Of a stretch of DNA of 64,000 nt, positions 11,401-24,200 are shown in pieces. A program made the translations under genes and the position numbers. The stretch comes from Paramyrothecium sp. XJ0827. Taxonomy: Eukaryota; Ascomycota; Sordariomycetes; Hypocreales; Stachybotryaceae. A model generated the notes under the pieces. It was not told where the DNA came from, did not search any database, and was given only the letters and a program-made list of their open reading frames with translations. Each line of letters begins with the position of its first letter. The stretch's first letter is position 1. The DNA lies in NCBI GenBank assembly GCA_020881915.1, contig JAJFPB010000002.1, forward strand, positions 3,038,001-3,102,000, given 5' to 3'.

Positions 11401-14400
11401 TTGTGGCGTCTGTGCTGCGCTGCAGCTAGCGAGCAATAACCCCATGCCAGGGGAAACGGGCTGCACCGCATGGCAGAACACTTGGACCCGAGTGCTTTGT
11501 TAAATGTCTCACTGTCGAGCTAATCTGGGCTGCTGGAAAATCGGAGAAATGGCATGTAGATGGGTCGATTTGTAAGGCCCTCGGGCTCGCGGTACCCACC
11601 GTCTCACTGAGGAAGCAAGAGGCAAAGGATCCTGCAAAAGCTGGCCTCCACCGAGGATCCAGGCTGCGGAAGGCATGAGATACTGGGAATTCGAGATCTG
11701 GCCGTGCAGGCTATAGAAACCGGTGCAGGGTAGGCAAGCGAGCAGGTTGAGGCTGGATCCAAGTTGCCCACTCCGCAGTGGTGTGCTCACCCCATTTGTC
11801 GTCGGTATGTGGAGGTGGACGAGCCCTTCGGCGTCCAATGACCGTTCGACCGCCGTCTCTACTGGTGATGACCCCAGGGCATGCACTCGAATGGCGAGTG
11901 ACGGGAGCGCTAATGTGGGGGGCTGAGAGCGTGTGATCGGAAATAGATAGGAGTGTGTTTGGGCTGGCGCCGAGGCCGTGTGAACTCGCTGAAATATGAC
12001 CCAAGCCCATCTAGCTCGGGGCTTTGGGCAGGCCAGTAGCGCGCCACCAGATGCATCCGTTGAGCGAGTCATTGTAAGCGGCCACACTATACCATTTCCG
12101 AGACCTCAGTGTTGAGACGGCCAGCGGTCATTAATAGCCATCGTCGACGTCAGCAAGGCGCCGCCGCGACCACCGCGAAGAGGCAGCGCTCAACCGAGCA
12201 CATGCAATGGCTTCCAACTATAGCTAGCCATGGGACCCCACATTGCTGTGCGAAGCTTCGACCGATGGTATATCCGGAGCTATGCCATGCCTGGTACCGT
12301 GGCACTGCATCCTGGCAGAGCTCTCTAACCAGCCATCTTGACTTCGGAAACCATGGTCCTGGCTGACGAGTTACATCAACGACTTCACAGTGGTGGATCC
12401 ATCGAAGGACTTGCCAAGTCTCCACAGGAATGTACCACGTAGGCGTAGGTACCATGCAAGTGATACCGCCATCTGGGTTAGTCGCGTGCTGCAGCACGCT
12501 ACCTCGAAAGGGTAGCATTTTGCCTTCGCACTTTATCAAACGCATCGTCGGGCGCGGCAGACTCATCCACTTATTTCTGTCCTCCTGATGTTTCGAGAGA
12601 GATTGTTCCTAGTCATAGCAGCGTAGTTGGTCGGCAAATGAAGATCGTAGTGGAACATCCAGATGAGACTTGCAGCCTGGCTTGAAGAAAGTTCTAATGA
12701 AGGTACTTAGACAAGTGCTCCCTCCCAAATGAAGTAGACGTCTGTAATTGACGATCAGCAAGGGTCGCTCATAAGCAATGGTGCATATTCATTCGTCTTG
12801 TCGTGCACCAGCGCCAGGCACGACAATCCTGGTCATGTTTCAAACTTCTTACAGGACTCGGATGTATGTACGTGATCCGTGGTAGCGTATTTGCCCTGCT
12901 GGGTTCTACGAATCGTGCACACCCTGAACAAGGCGTACCGTTAGCCGGCGCTGTGGCCCACCCTCCCATAGGTAGTCGATATTCCCTTAGATTGAAACAC
13001 CATTGCATATTGTTCAAAGACAGGCAACAGAATATGGTGGTGCTTGTAGTGATACGAGCCACGCCGCGATACCCGGTACAGTATCGCAAGCCCCATATCA
13101 AATTTGGTTATAGATCCCACTGCACTCTGTATGCTTGGATCCATTCAGCATGGGCATCCTCCGGCCCAGCAGCCGCACTCCTCAAGCCCTCTCACAATGA
13201 ACACATTCTGACGAGATGTTTGCCGGTTGCATGACCTCCTCCCGCTGTTGATGGACGTCTCGTACCTGCCCTCTGCCAGCATTCGTTAGAGGACCCTAGA
13301 CTGTCCACAGGAAAAGCCGACTCGGAGATGGGTATCGATAGCGACTGTGGTAGGCTGGCCACCCCCTAACGTTAGACGACCCCACCGGACCATCCACAGA
13401 CCGATACCTGGTTCGAGCCGTTCCCAAGGCGTTAACCAATCTGACCGGGGATGTAGCAACAATCGGGCTGTTTCTGCAACCTATTCTAGCAACCGACTAG
13501 TCAACCAGCCAACAGTAGTAAACGCGGCACCGTCTTGTTCCACAACAGAGCACCACGCAGGTGAAGGCCGGCGACTCGCAACGCAGATTCACTATCGTCA
13601 CTTGGTTCGAACGATGTAGTTTCCCACTGGACAGTACTGCGGTGGTTGCTTTGGGGCTTACACAACAAAGGAGATTCGAGGACGCTGTCATGCAAGAGGG
13701 CTGGTCCTCAGGAATGTGTACCTAAGCCTTGCGCAACGAACCACAAGAGAACGATGGATACCAATAAAAGGAGAAAGGGGACATGTCTTGGCCACTCATT
13801 GATCCATCGAGGTCGCATTTGTCCGGTGAGCCGAAGGCTTGCAACGATGACCCAGGGCCGATCTGCGCTGACTGATGCAGAGGGTACCGCTGGGCCATGC
13901 GAAGTACCATTTCAGGATGCTGTCGCAGGTGATGACCAGTCTCCAGGTTTAACCACACCGTTCTCTGCGACGCATTTCAGTGAGGCACCTGTGCCAAGTG
14001 GGGACCTTGCCATGTCAATGGGAGCAGGGTGCGGCAGTAGGACTTCACCCTGGCGTCTGCCAGACCGGTGCTCGATTGGGCGGCGTGTCCGGCAATTAAT
14101 CCAACCAAGAGTTGCATCAGGGCTGCGAACACTCCCTCCGACCTGTGACCCCAACGAGGATCGAGCCTAGAAATGACGACGCAAAGCAAATATGGAACGC
14201 GCGTTTTTCCTTTTTGACGATCACATGGCCTGGAACACCCCGTCTTACCAAGCCGCTGCCTAGGATGATATGATGTCCCCAGATACTTGTTTTTTTTATT
14301 AAGTGCAACACTGGAGCTCTGGCCCGTGGCGCGTTGCATCCAGTCACTATTATAGGCGACATGCCCATAGCTTGATGGTATGCGCCGAGTGCATCGGTAG

Positions 14401-15170
14401 GCGCATGAGGGCAACCTCCCATGCTAGCCGAAGAAGCCACTCTGACCCTCGTCTATAGGAGGCGACGAGCTGTCACTCTGTGTGCTAGCTTCGGAGTGTG
14501 ACTCGTCAACTGGTCGTTGTCTGTCTGCATTAGCACAAAGTGAGTGATGGTTTCGCCGCGTGGCATCAAGAAACGAGCGGTACTGCTGAGCTTTGATCTC
14601 GTTGTCTAGCACGTAGCATGCCGGGGGTTTGGGCGCTAGAATCCACGATTGCAGTCAAGCTGGCAGTAGTGGACTCGTAGCTCGGCTTGGACCAACAAGC
14701 CAAGTCGACTGCCACCACGACGTGAAGAGCAAGTGATAAAACTGATGCAGTGAGATCGCAGGGATCCATGTGGATGCTGGTAAAACTAATGAATGCACCA
14801 CCATAGCAGGCCTGGCTCGATAGGGCCCGGTCGGGAAAGTTGCAATGCCATGCGGATGTAGAAGGCGGAAACGACTGTACGGGGGTCCTGTGAGTGTGGC
14901 TCTGCTGAGCTGACGGCCGACCACTGATGGGCCGTGAGGAGGCGTAAAAGATGCAAGACCAAGATAGAAAGGCTGCAAGCATGCTGTCACAGGTATTTCC
15001 CGTATCCGCACAGTAAAAATGAGATGTGCAAGCCGCCCTTGTCAGGCGGACTGGGTGATCGGTCACAGGCCGGGGAACGGAGCGGCAGGTGGCGCAAAAC
15101 CATGGTTGGTGGGTTGATGCATGTGCCGGAACGGATGGAATGAAATGAATGGAGGCCGACGGAGGAAGAG

Positions 15171-15207
15171 GATGATGGATGGATGGATGAATGATGATGA
15201 TGATGAG
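15171..15207 (+). repeat. GATG/ATG microsatellite
   Basis: GATGGATGGATGGATGAATG is followed by four or more ATG units. On the minus strand this yields the His/Ile-rich run of a spurious open frame. Confidence 0.9.
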
Positions 15208-18200
15208 ACCGGGAAGTACACGCTGTTGGCCTGCGCTAAAAAGTGGGTGAGACCAGAGACAACCCCCCAAAAGGAAGCAGTAGCCTTGAGAAAAAAGGTC
15301 TAGGCTACCTTACGCGTTCGCCTGCCGCCCTGCAAGGAGTGGCTTTCGTTCTTCAGCGCTGTATGGCGGACGTCCCACATAGAAGGTCCCGGTACGTCAG
15401 CGGTGTAGGCATGGGATTGTCGAGCGGATCAGGCCTTGATTCAGTGGCTCATTTTAGAAGGTTCCCAGCGGGCCACAGGGAAGACACACACTAATACCCG
15501 GCGGGTCAGCTAGACGTGTTTGGGTGTCGTTTCAATTCCTACCTTGTCTTTGTTGTTGCTCCATGTCGTTCCAGGACCTTAGCAACTATATTTGTGGCCC
15601 GAGGTCCTGGAGAAGGGGTCTCGGCTACCAATCAGGTTGCGACATGGGGGAGGATTGGGTGTGGTGGGATACTGTGAGCTCCAGCCGTTCCATTCCCATC
15701 AGGTGGAACAAGGATTCGAGCAGCAAGGGGAATATGCCCCAAAGGAACCCTCACAGCCATGCGAAACCGGGCATGGGCAACAGAGGACGATTTCATGGTA
15801 CATTGACAAAGGGACGAAGGATAGCGAAGTACTCTTCTGCGGGTGTAGACGACGCGTAATGGATTTGACTAACACAAGTGCTGGATAAGCATCATCTCCA
15901 AATCCAAGAAAAAAGTATGTTGGCACATGCTGGCCAAGGGCTGCGGTTGCACAGGTAAGTCGTGGAGCTGCGAATTGCATGAGAGGACGGACCTGCCTCA
16001 CGGAGTATCCGCATGAATCTTCTTGCAACCGGACCGGGCTGAAGCTTGGCCGACCGCTGTTTCTTGGATGTGGAAAAACCCACGACTAGCCAACACTCAA
16101 TTTTGCTGGGCTAACGATATGGAACGAATGGATCCCTCTGGTCCCCTTGCCGTGGAGATGAGCCTGGGAAACGCTCCTTTTTCCCTCACTGACCATGTTT
16201 CCAATGTGTGGCCGCCCTAGTCGGGATGTGTTGGATGTGTTGGACCTGTAGTCAGATCGGCGTCCTTTGAGCGCATCGGTCCTTCGGTGCTCTGGGGTCT
16301 CAGCAGGTGGCGGGCATAGCCACGTCCGCGTGGAGCGACATGGACAAAGGCCTTCGGGAACCTTGCTCGCGGGTTCTCGAGGCATCCAAATGCCGTAGGC
16401 GAGATACGAATGGGCGAGGTATCCTGGTCGGGTGATTGTCGTACCTGGGTTAGATGAGCCAAGGGCGAGCTCTGGCCAACGATCGTCCCCGCTGCCTTGA
16501 AAATACAGCGCACCTGCGGCATCCCTGGCGCTGTCGCCCGCGACTCCAGCGGCTTGCAAAGTAGCACCGAGCTCACCATGGCGGTCTTTTCAGGGCGGGT
16601 GGGTGGAGGGCTCCGCGAGGGCACCTCAGCAACATCCCCCTGACATGGTGTAGTGCCGGTGCCATGTATGCGGTGCCACGGATGGCGCCCACTCTTGCAA
16701 GCGCCTGGAAGGTACTGTCTATCTGTCACGGGTCCGCTTTGGGTACCGTGCTACGTGTTTGAGGAAGGAAGGGACTTGACCGTGTCATGTCCTGCCCGAC
16801 TTGGTCCTAATCCAGAACCTGTCCAGTCACCTGGCCAGCTCCATCCAGGGGAGTCGGGCCATAAAAAGTTGCGCGCCCATCGCTTCTGGCCCATGCGACT
16901 CTGGTACCGTGTACCTAAACCCCCTTGCCAAAATGTAGTGGCGCTGCAAGTCCACAGAACCTGATGGAGGCGCATTGAGTCCTGCAACCAGTCATTTGAG
17001 TTCCTCATCCCGAACCTTGGAGTCGCGGAGTGGCATTGCTGGTTTCCGCCCAGACGTTGCCGCAAAGTCGCCATCCATGGCCGACAGGGGGGCAGCCTTT
17101 CTTCGTCCCAGCATTCGTGACGGCCTTGCTTTTCTGCTTCCCGAGTTGCACCCACTCTCCCCAGGCTTACTTTGCAGCTGCAGCGCCCCAGCTCGGCCAT
17201 CCACGCCTTCCATCCAGTGACTTCGCGCCCAGGATCCAAGCGAGGGGCGAAACGGGCCCTGCGTGATTGCTGCAGTAAACAGAAATGGACCTCGTGAACT
17301 TGGCCTTTGTAGCGTGCGTACCTAGACCATCACCATCACCTCGATACCTTGCCTCGTTGGACTGACTTCGGCCATAAAAAAGTATTGGCAACAGAGATTA
17401 GCCCCATTTACTCCCTTGCCTGCTGTTCCCCCTTCGGTGCGCTCAGGACCCATCCCCTCCCCTCCCCTCGAGGACCCATGGGCCAGCCTCACAGTGGAAG
17501 CAGAATTCTTCTCGTCACGAACCACAGCAAGTGGGTGCCGAGGACGCTTATTAGTTACCTTAGCCATGCTCGTGGTCGTCTCCATCAGGCGCCCATGCGT
17601 GTTAGCTCGAGCTAGGGTGAATGTGCCTCTGTCCTCTGCCTAGTGTCGGGGCTGGGATTTGTAGGGACCACCCGAGCAGCTCAAGAGAAAGTGGGCGCTC
17701 GCGTTTCCACTAGAAGCCAAAGACTCAAGGCCTTATTGCCAGACATCGTTCCCCTACTAAAGTCTCTAAAGTGGACAGTCAAAGTATCCGTCGCCCCTTG
17801 CCACGATGTACTACATCCTGACTTCAGATAAAGTAAGATATACCACGGTAATCTAGGCCCCGCCAGAGGTGGGCATCCTACTAAAGACAGATAGTGTCTT
17901 GCAATTAATAAGTTCTGCTCATGTGGGTTCCTGCGCATCGTACAAGGACGACGCAGCCTGTGCTGGGAAGTGTGACGCTCAAGGAAAGGCATGGCAAGGC
18001 TCTGCTTCGTTTGCATGGGACAGAGTGCCTCTGTCAGATTCTTGGTCCTTGCGAAAAAGCGTGCGTGTGATAGGTGGTGCACCTCCTGCGTCGCTTCCCA
18101 CTTTTCCATCATCTATCATCACCAAACAAGATCTGCTGAGGGGGTTCGATGACCCTCAAGACAGGTCTGGGACAATCCTACGACTCAACGACTCGTACCC

Positions 18201-18688
18201 GCCGCCCTTCCTTCTCGAATGAGGAAACTACCGCTTGGGGAGCCAGGGCTTTGTTATTTCTGATATGCCAACGCCAGTCCGGCTGCTCAGGGTCCTCACC
18301 CTACCCCTGCAAGCCCATGTGAGGGGGTCAGACCCGGGGTGCGAGTAGCGGCCATTGTTGTCAGCTTTGGCCCGCTGGCATGCTAGTCAATCTCGACTCT
18401 GCGATGCTGTGAGTGATGCGGATCCGACCAGAGAGTGAGATTTGCGACTCCGAGAATCTCCAGCCCCACCCCTGGACTGGTATTTTCCGGCACAAGCCCA
18501 TTTCAGGCCTAAGGATTTCAGCACGGGTGGGGGAACTCCAATCGAAGGAACCCTCCCCACCCATTTATGGAAGCCTCGAGATGCCTCACCCCCTTGCCGA
18601 CGCACGCCCTGACGCTGCCGACAACCCTCACCAAGGCGCTGGGGCCCAACTGGTGTAGTGTGGTTGGCTCGCTGGGCTGATGAGGGGC

Positions 18689-18700
18689 GGGGGGGGGGGG
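18689..18700 (+). repeat. poly-G run of 12
   Basis: Uninterrupted G tract in the gene desert. A T homopolymer follows about 125 bp downstream. Such runs are prone to length error in sequencing. Confidence 0.85.
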
Positions 18701-19979
18701 CGCTCCCCATCGTCACGATGAATCCCGTCGCGGGTGGGACGCCCCGCCTAAACTCGCCTAGCCTCTACGGGCGGTCAAGCGTTCGTCCAGGCAATTGCTT
18801 CGGTCTGCTTGGCTTGGCTTTTGTTTTTTTTTTTGTTGCTTTACTGTCTGTACCTTGTATGAGGAGAGGAGCTAAGGTAGCCGGCCAGTCGGGGGTTAGC
18901 ACGGTCTCCAGGCTCGGGACTCACGAGCACGACCACCTGGCGGCGACGCTGGCGCAGAAGCGGTCCCCTTTGGGACCCAAGTCCTCCATCCCTGCTACAC
19001 ACGCTGCGCATAAGTGCACGCACACACTAACACGTAGGCCTAGCATGCCACCCAAGGTTTTTGTGGGAATGCCACTTAGACATCCCACGAGATCCCCCTT
19101 TTATCAAATGGAATCGACTCGATTCGGCTCGGTGCTCCTTGGATTCGCCTGGGGATGATTGCTGGGTGCTTCCAAACGAGCCTGAGCCTGAGCCTGATTC
19201 CCATCCCGAGCCCCGACTCTGGCGCAAGCGGGCTTCCGTACGCCATCTGGGTGACCATCTCGTGCATGGGTGATCGTGGGCATTGGCCTTTTGGGATGTC
19301 GACCCTAAAGTCGCACATCGCCGGCGTCAAAGAACGAGGCAAGCCCCGCCAGATGTTGTCCGCAGCCACACAACGCATATCTCACACCCTCTGCACTCCC
19401 GCTTGGGGTGCTCGCGCGCCATCGCCTCCGGCACAACCGCCGACAGGGATGAATGGAACTTCTTTTGCCTTTCCAGTCAGGAATCCGTCTGATGAGACAC
19501 CCCTGCTCGTTCCGTATGACGCAGCCAACCTGGCGCCGACCACCACCAAACGGCCCCATCCCCTAGTGCCAGCCCCGGAGACCACCACTCATTTGAAAGG
19601 CACGGAGGGCAATCCTGGTACCGAGCTTGGTATGGAACTCTTACTATCGAGGCGTAGGGGGGTACGTACCCCGGATGCTTGTTAGTTTCGTTGACTCGAC
19701 GCACTAACCCACCCGCACGTTTGGCCCATCCATCCATCACCAAGCCAAACTACTGGCCAGGTCATTTATCACTTTCTCTGTCTGTCATGGTCAGGTTCCA
19801 CCCCCTTCCCAATCCCACTCCCACTCCCACGGCGAGTTGATCTTGCTTGCGCTGCCGAGTCTGATTTATCCTTCACGCCGTCTGGGATGGGTGTCCCTGC
19901 TTCCACACACCCCTCCCTTTCCGCGGATACCCCTTCCTGGTTTCCAGACCATGATTGCTGGGTAAAGACACCCATATTG

Positions 19980-20161
19980 GTTTACACTATCCATTCCTCC
20001 TCGATACTTAATCTACCCAGGCCCTTTCTGCTCGACAAGACTTCCTGTCCATATATACACGCAAACATTAACTGTCTACCTCTCACTCAACCTCACAAAC
20101 ACAATCTCGAAGCAACATTTTGAACACACCTCTATCGGCATCGCTCGTGCGCTTCACAACC
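19980..20161 (+). promoter_or_regulatory. promoter and leader of the 20162 gene
   Basis: A TATA-like CATATATACACG lies at about 20049-20060. It is followed by a C/T/A-rich, G-poor stretch (CTACCTCTCACTCAACCTCA) running to the ATG at 20162, the normal composition of a fungal 5' UTR. The ATG sits in CAACCATGC, a good Kozak-like context. Confidence 0.5.
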
Positions 20162-21202
20162 ATGCAGTCTACCGCTGCGTACCTTACACCGGGCCTGCTG
20201 CCATTAGCTCATGGTTCCGAGGCTTTCTTCGACGACCTTTCTACCCAGATGGCAGTCTCTCAGGCTGCAAGGAGACTTTCAAGAGGAGCCAGCGGGCAAC
20301 GGGCCGGCTCTGCCATGCGAGTATCCAAGCCCAGCAGCGCAAGCAACAGCCCAAGGAATTCCACGGCATTCAACAACCGTAGGAGGACCATGATGAACGA
20401 TGCATATATGCCTCCAAGGCAACAACAAGCTGCAGACTACTTTTCCACCACACAGCCCAAGTCGAATCGTCCCGTTAGCTGGCATCCTTCGACTCATCTA
20501 CAGCCCTTGGCACCTCAATATCAGCAAACATCCTACCCTCTATCTACGCCGAGCATGTACGCGGATAACCAAGACGTATACACCTCGCACCCACATTTTT
20601 CACCCATGATGGCCTCCTATTCGACTAATACATCTCCGGCCTCGAGCTTCTCACCACTCCCCCTGATGTATCAGGGTCCTGGCAGTGTTCAGTACGTATC
20701 CGAGGCATGGGGCGTGCCCTCCAAGACCATGCCCTACTACGCTGCTCAGCAGGATGGCCAGGGCGTGTCAGAGCAGGAGCAGTTCCCTACCTTCAGCAAC
20801 TCAGTGCATGGAAATGCACCTCAAACTAGCACTGATGACTGGAATTCGTTCATTCTTCACGGCTTCAACAACACCTCACCTCCAACACCAGATTCGTTCT
20901 TGCCGGCCCATCAACTACAACCGGCAGTCACTACGGTTTCCCAGGGATACCAGGACTTGGAGGAACCGGAAGAGGAAGGCGAGATTCTGGTGGGCATGGG
21001 CCTGTATGACACTCCTGAGAAATATCACGAGGACCCACACCTGAACAATTACCGATCAACCGTTTCGTCTCTCCTGGGCTCTACCTTCCGCCCCAAGGAG
21101 CCACAGGGCAAAGGCCTCAAGTTGGAGGAAACGTGGGAGCCGCCAAAGTCAGATGATGAGGATGAAGGCGAGGATGAAGAGGAAGATGCAGAGGATGAGT
21201 AA
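20162..21202 (+). CDS. low-complexity protein of unknown function with conserved-looking C-terminal block
   Basis: A single exon encodes 346 residues. The first ATG with a good context is at 20162; the frame extends upstream only through a TTG. Residues 1-240 are rich in Ser, Thr, Pro, Gln, Tyr and Asn with no domain visible (disordered, as in many fungal regulators). The most ordered-looking part is near the C-terminus: an EEEGEILVGMGLYD motif, then a short LNNYRSTVSSLLGS helix-like segment, a GKGLKLEETWEPP motif, and a terminal run of about 15 Asp/Glu. No signal peptide, membrane segment, zinc finger or catalytic motif is present. From general experience this type of tail occurs in uncharacterised proteins of filamentous ascomycetes, but I cannot name a family. 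It stands alone, with about 11.7 kb free of genes upstream and about 4 kb downstream, which suggests long regulatory flanks. A nuclear or scaffold role is a guess. Confidence 0.85.
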   Translation: MQSTAAYLTPGLLPLAHGSEAFFDDLSTQMAVSQAARRLSRGASGQRAGSAMRVSKPSSASNSPRNSTAFNNRRRTMMNDAYMPPRQQQAADYFSTTQPKSNRPVSWHPSTHLQPLAPQYQQTSYPLSTPSMYADNQDVYTSHPHFSPMMASYSTNTSPASSFSPLPLMYQGPGSVQYVSEAWGVPSKTMPYYAAQQDGQGVSEQEQFPTFSNSVHGNAPQTSTDDWNSFILHGFNNTSPPTPDSFLPAHQLQPAVTTVSQGYQDLEEPEEEGEILVGMGLYDTPEKYHEDPHLNNYRSTVSSLLGSTFRPKEPQGKGLKLEETWEPPKSDDEDEGEDEEEDAEDE

Positions 21203-24200
21203 TTGTTCTGGGGAAATGGTGGTGGGGGAACCCCAATAGAGTATCACGACTCTACTGTACAAGCATGTTCTTTGTTTTGAGCGATGGCGGGCTGGATCTA
21301 CGGTTCATAGATTGGACCACGGGAGGGCAATGATTTCTACGGCGCAAGTGGTAAGGGCGGTGCCCCGTTCATGGAAAAGGACCGGGCAGGAAAGATACCC
21401 ATACAAACAACGGCAGGCTACAAATATGATAGATAGAAATATCCATGGGCTCAGCTTGGCTGAGCCGTGCATTGAGCTCAACATTTCCACGACATGACCC
21501 GTTTCGTACTTGTGCAGTTGGACAATCGAAGGAGACTTGGTTACAGTAGTGCCAAAGTCTCCGAGTACCAGACCAGAGCCGTCGACTCCCACGGTCTGGT
21601 ACGACGACGCTAAGAAACAAGCGATCAGAGCCGCCATCAGACCCCTGTCAGACATGTGTTTTTACAGGTCCGTGCTTCCTAACCGTCTAGCCAGGACGAC
21701 AAGTGAGTGGCTACATCTCCACAAGGCCTGGCTTTCTGCTGTGACACGCCCCCTCCAATGTCTTGCAACGACACCCCCGCCTCTCCTCCCTAGCTCGACT
21801 GTATGCAGCTTTTCGCTTTTTTTTTCTTCTTCGTCGTCGTCGGCAGGGAACCCCACATTTGTTGTTTTCACGCAGCAAGAAGTGCAAGGGCCGCGAAAGT
21901 ATCCACCTAGGGAAGAAGGGTAAGGTACCCACAAGGCTCCTGGTCCTCGGGTATTCTTGTTGCGCCACGAGCCACGCGCCTGTGCCACAGTTTCCCTTCT
22001 CCTTTTGCCTTTTTCGTTTTGTGGCAAGTGGGTGATGTTGGGTGCTGTTGTGCTGGACCGGGCCTTTGATGATTAGATTGATGGGAGCAAAGGTTGAGTT
22101 GGGTGGCCCGACAGCCCATGTTGGATACGAGATGATCCTCCTCCACCGGTTTTTGACCCAGATCGCAGAGAAGTACGGATGGATGATCTCGTCGCTCACC
22201 GCGGATTAAAAAAGCTGGCCACCGATGCACCGACCGGGCTGACCTGACGAAGGAACCACCACCACCACCCCAGACAAGGCGTCCTGTTTCGCTTCGCGCA
22301 GGGTCGGTGGGAGGACCATCATCCAACGGCCAATATCCGTATGTAGGTAATATCCAATGATGCAAGACGCCGGGGCAAGGTTCAACAGAGGAGGAGAAGC
22401 GTGTGTGGCGACTCGCTTGCCCTGTGTCGTCCCGCCCAATCCTGGACCGGGGGCATGATTCATTGGCCAGGCGATGGATGTGGAAATGGCTGAAATGCAA
22501 TGGACTTTGGGGTTGGTTTGTGGCTCGCGGGTTGGGGGGCGTGGTCGAGGGTGCGTCCTTTGCCTTTCCCGCTGGCCTGTGGCCTCTGCCCCTTCACCTT
22601 CACCTGCTGCAAATGGGGTACGTGCAGCCATAAGGGGGGCGTGCGGGTGGGGTTTGCTACCAGGTGGGCAGATCTTGGGGATCTGCAAACGCGCCAGAAG
22701 TAGTCACCGCATCATTCCGTCGCCCTTTGGAGTCCGTCTCTGTTGGCTGCGGTCGTGGATGCGTGACGCTGAGCCGGAGAATGGTGTGTTTGACGATGCG
22801 AAGTGTAACCCGGCGGGATCGCGGCGAGCCGTAAGGTACCTTAGGCTGCCTGTGTAGTATACAAAGGTACAAGCGGTGCGGACTATAACCGTAGGTATCA
22901 TATCATCATGATCTTCAAACGTAATCGGGGTGAGGCCCCCAAGAGCCCCGTGGCTTGGTCGGGGATTATGATTCAAGCCCAAAGGCATTTTCTTTGGCTT
23001 CTATTCCCAGTCCTGGTCAGGGGGTTCGCTTACTGAGGGCTAAAGGTAAGGTAAGGTAAGGTAAGGCAAGGCAAGGCAAGGTACGGATGTAAAGCAAGGC
23101 AAAGCAAGGTTACCTTGGGCTTACCTTTTAGCTCACCTCACCTCGCATCGCCCTGTCTTGCTACTCTGTCTTGTCTTGCCTTGCCGTTTGTAATGCGCGC
23201 CTGGGCCGGCAGGGCATAACCATAACCATACGATGAATGTATTTCAAGGCAAGGTATCTTAGGCATGTACCTTACCTGCCTGTGCGTGCTCTTCTCTTTG
23301 CAGCCAGCCAGCGACCCTCTTTCTCCTCCTCCCTCCGAAGCCCGAGGCTTCCGGCCCAGAACGGTACGAGGAGGAAAGCCAAGACACTTGTCTCGACATC
23401 AGCATTAGGCGTCGTCCCGGAGTGTCTGGTCTCCCTCACGAGTCCTGTCTCATCACACGGGCACTGCCCCCCAACGGAACCCTTTACCACACACCTAAAC
23501 ACCTAAACACATCCACACAACCCAGCAGCCACTCTCACCTTTGCCTTAGACGCTGCATGGGAGTGACATGCCGCGGTAGATCCATGACCAGGCATGGCTT
23601 TCCAGTGGAACACCTTTTTCACTCTCCGCGGGCCTCCCACGCGCTCTGACGCTGCGCAAGCGACGATCCAGCAATGCGCGCCCTGAAAAGCCATGGATCG
23701 CGTCCACTCTGGACACCAGGGCCGCCTCTCGCTCCGCTCCCGTGACATTTTGTTTTCTCCTCCTGTGCACAGACGATCCGCAAGCTGGCTGCTCACCTGG
23801 ACGAAGCTACGTTGACTCGCGGACAGAAAGGGTTGCACGATAGGCCTTGGCGGCACCGGGCGTGCCCTTTGCATGAGCGCCGGTTGTCTATGTGCCGCTG
23901 GGATTGATTGATGGTCCGCTGCGTGGATGTAATTTTTTGTTTCACCGGCTGGGTCCTGGTCCTGGTTCTTGTCCTGCCAGCGCAGCCAGGCGAAAGAAAA
24001 GCCTGTTGGCCGACCCATCTGCAACGATCGTCAAATGAATCCCTGGTGCTAGCTGCCTCAAGCCCCCCTTCTCTCTTGGTCTACCGCGTTCTCCACGTCT
24101 TATATGCGCAATGACCGAGAGACAGCTTGGGATAGCGAGCAGGTGGGCCATGGCTGTTCGGACGTCCTACAATCTGCGGCATGGCGCTCTGCCGGAGGCT

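Larger units (their letters stand above)
8442..20161. other. gene desert of about 11.7 kb
   Basis: Apart from the NAD kinase leader at the left end and the promoter of the 20162 gene at the right end, no frame on either strand could be linked to a protein family. Open frames exist but are short, overlap each other on both strands, and are rich in Arg/Pro/Ser/Cys, as expected by chance at this GC content. Simple features include a GATG/ATG microsatellite at about 15171-15207, a run of 12 G at 18689-18700 and a T run at about 18824-18834. CT-rich and TATA-containing sequence (CATATATACACG near 20050) just before 20162 looks like a real promoter and leader. The stretch could be a very long regulatory region, lncRNA territory or old degraded repeats. 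Confidence 0.6.

Noticed and set aside
11509..12087. Minus-strand frame of 192 codons
   Set aside because: Pro/Leu/Ser/Arg-rich without motif; adjacent frames are of similar quality, so length alone is not evidence.
14566..15270. Minus-strand frame of 234 codons, the longest in the desert
   Set aside because: Its start reads through a GATG/ATG microsatellite (Ile/His run), and the rest has no domain or conserved pattern.
16086..16729. Two overlapping minus-strand frames of 157-170 codons
   Set aside because: They overlap in different frames, carry no family motif, and look like non-coding GC-rich sequence.
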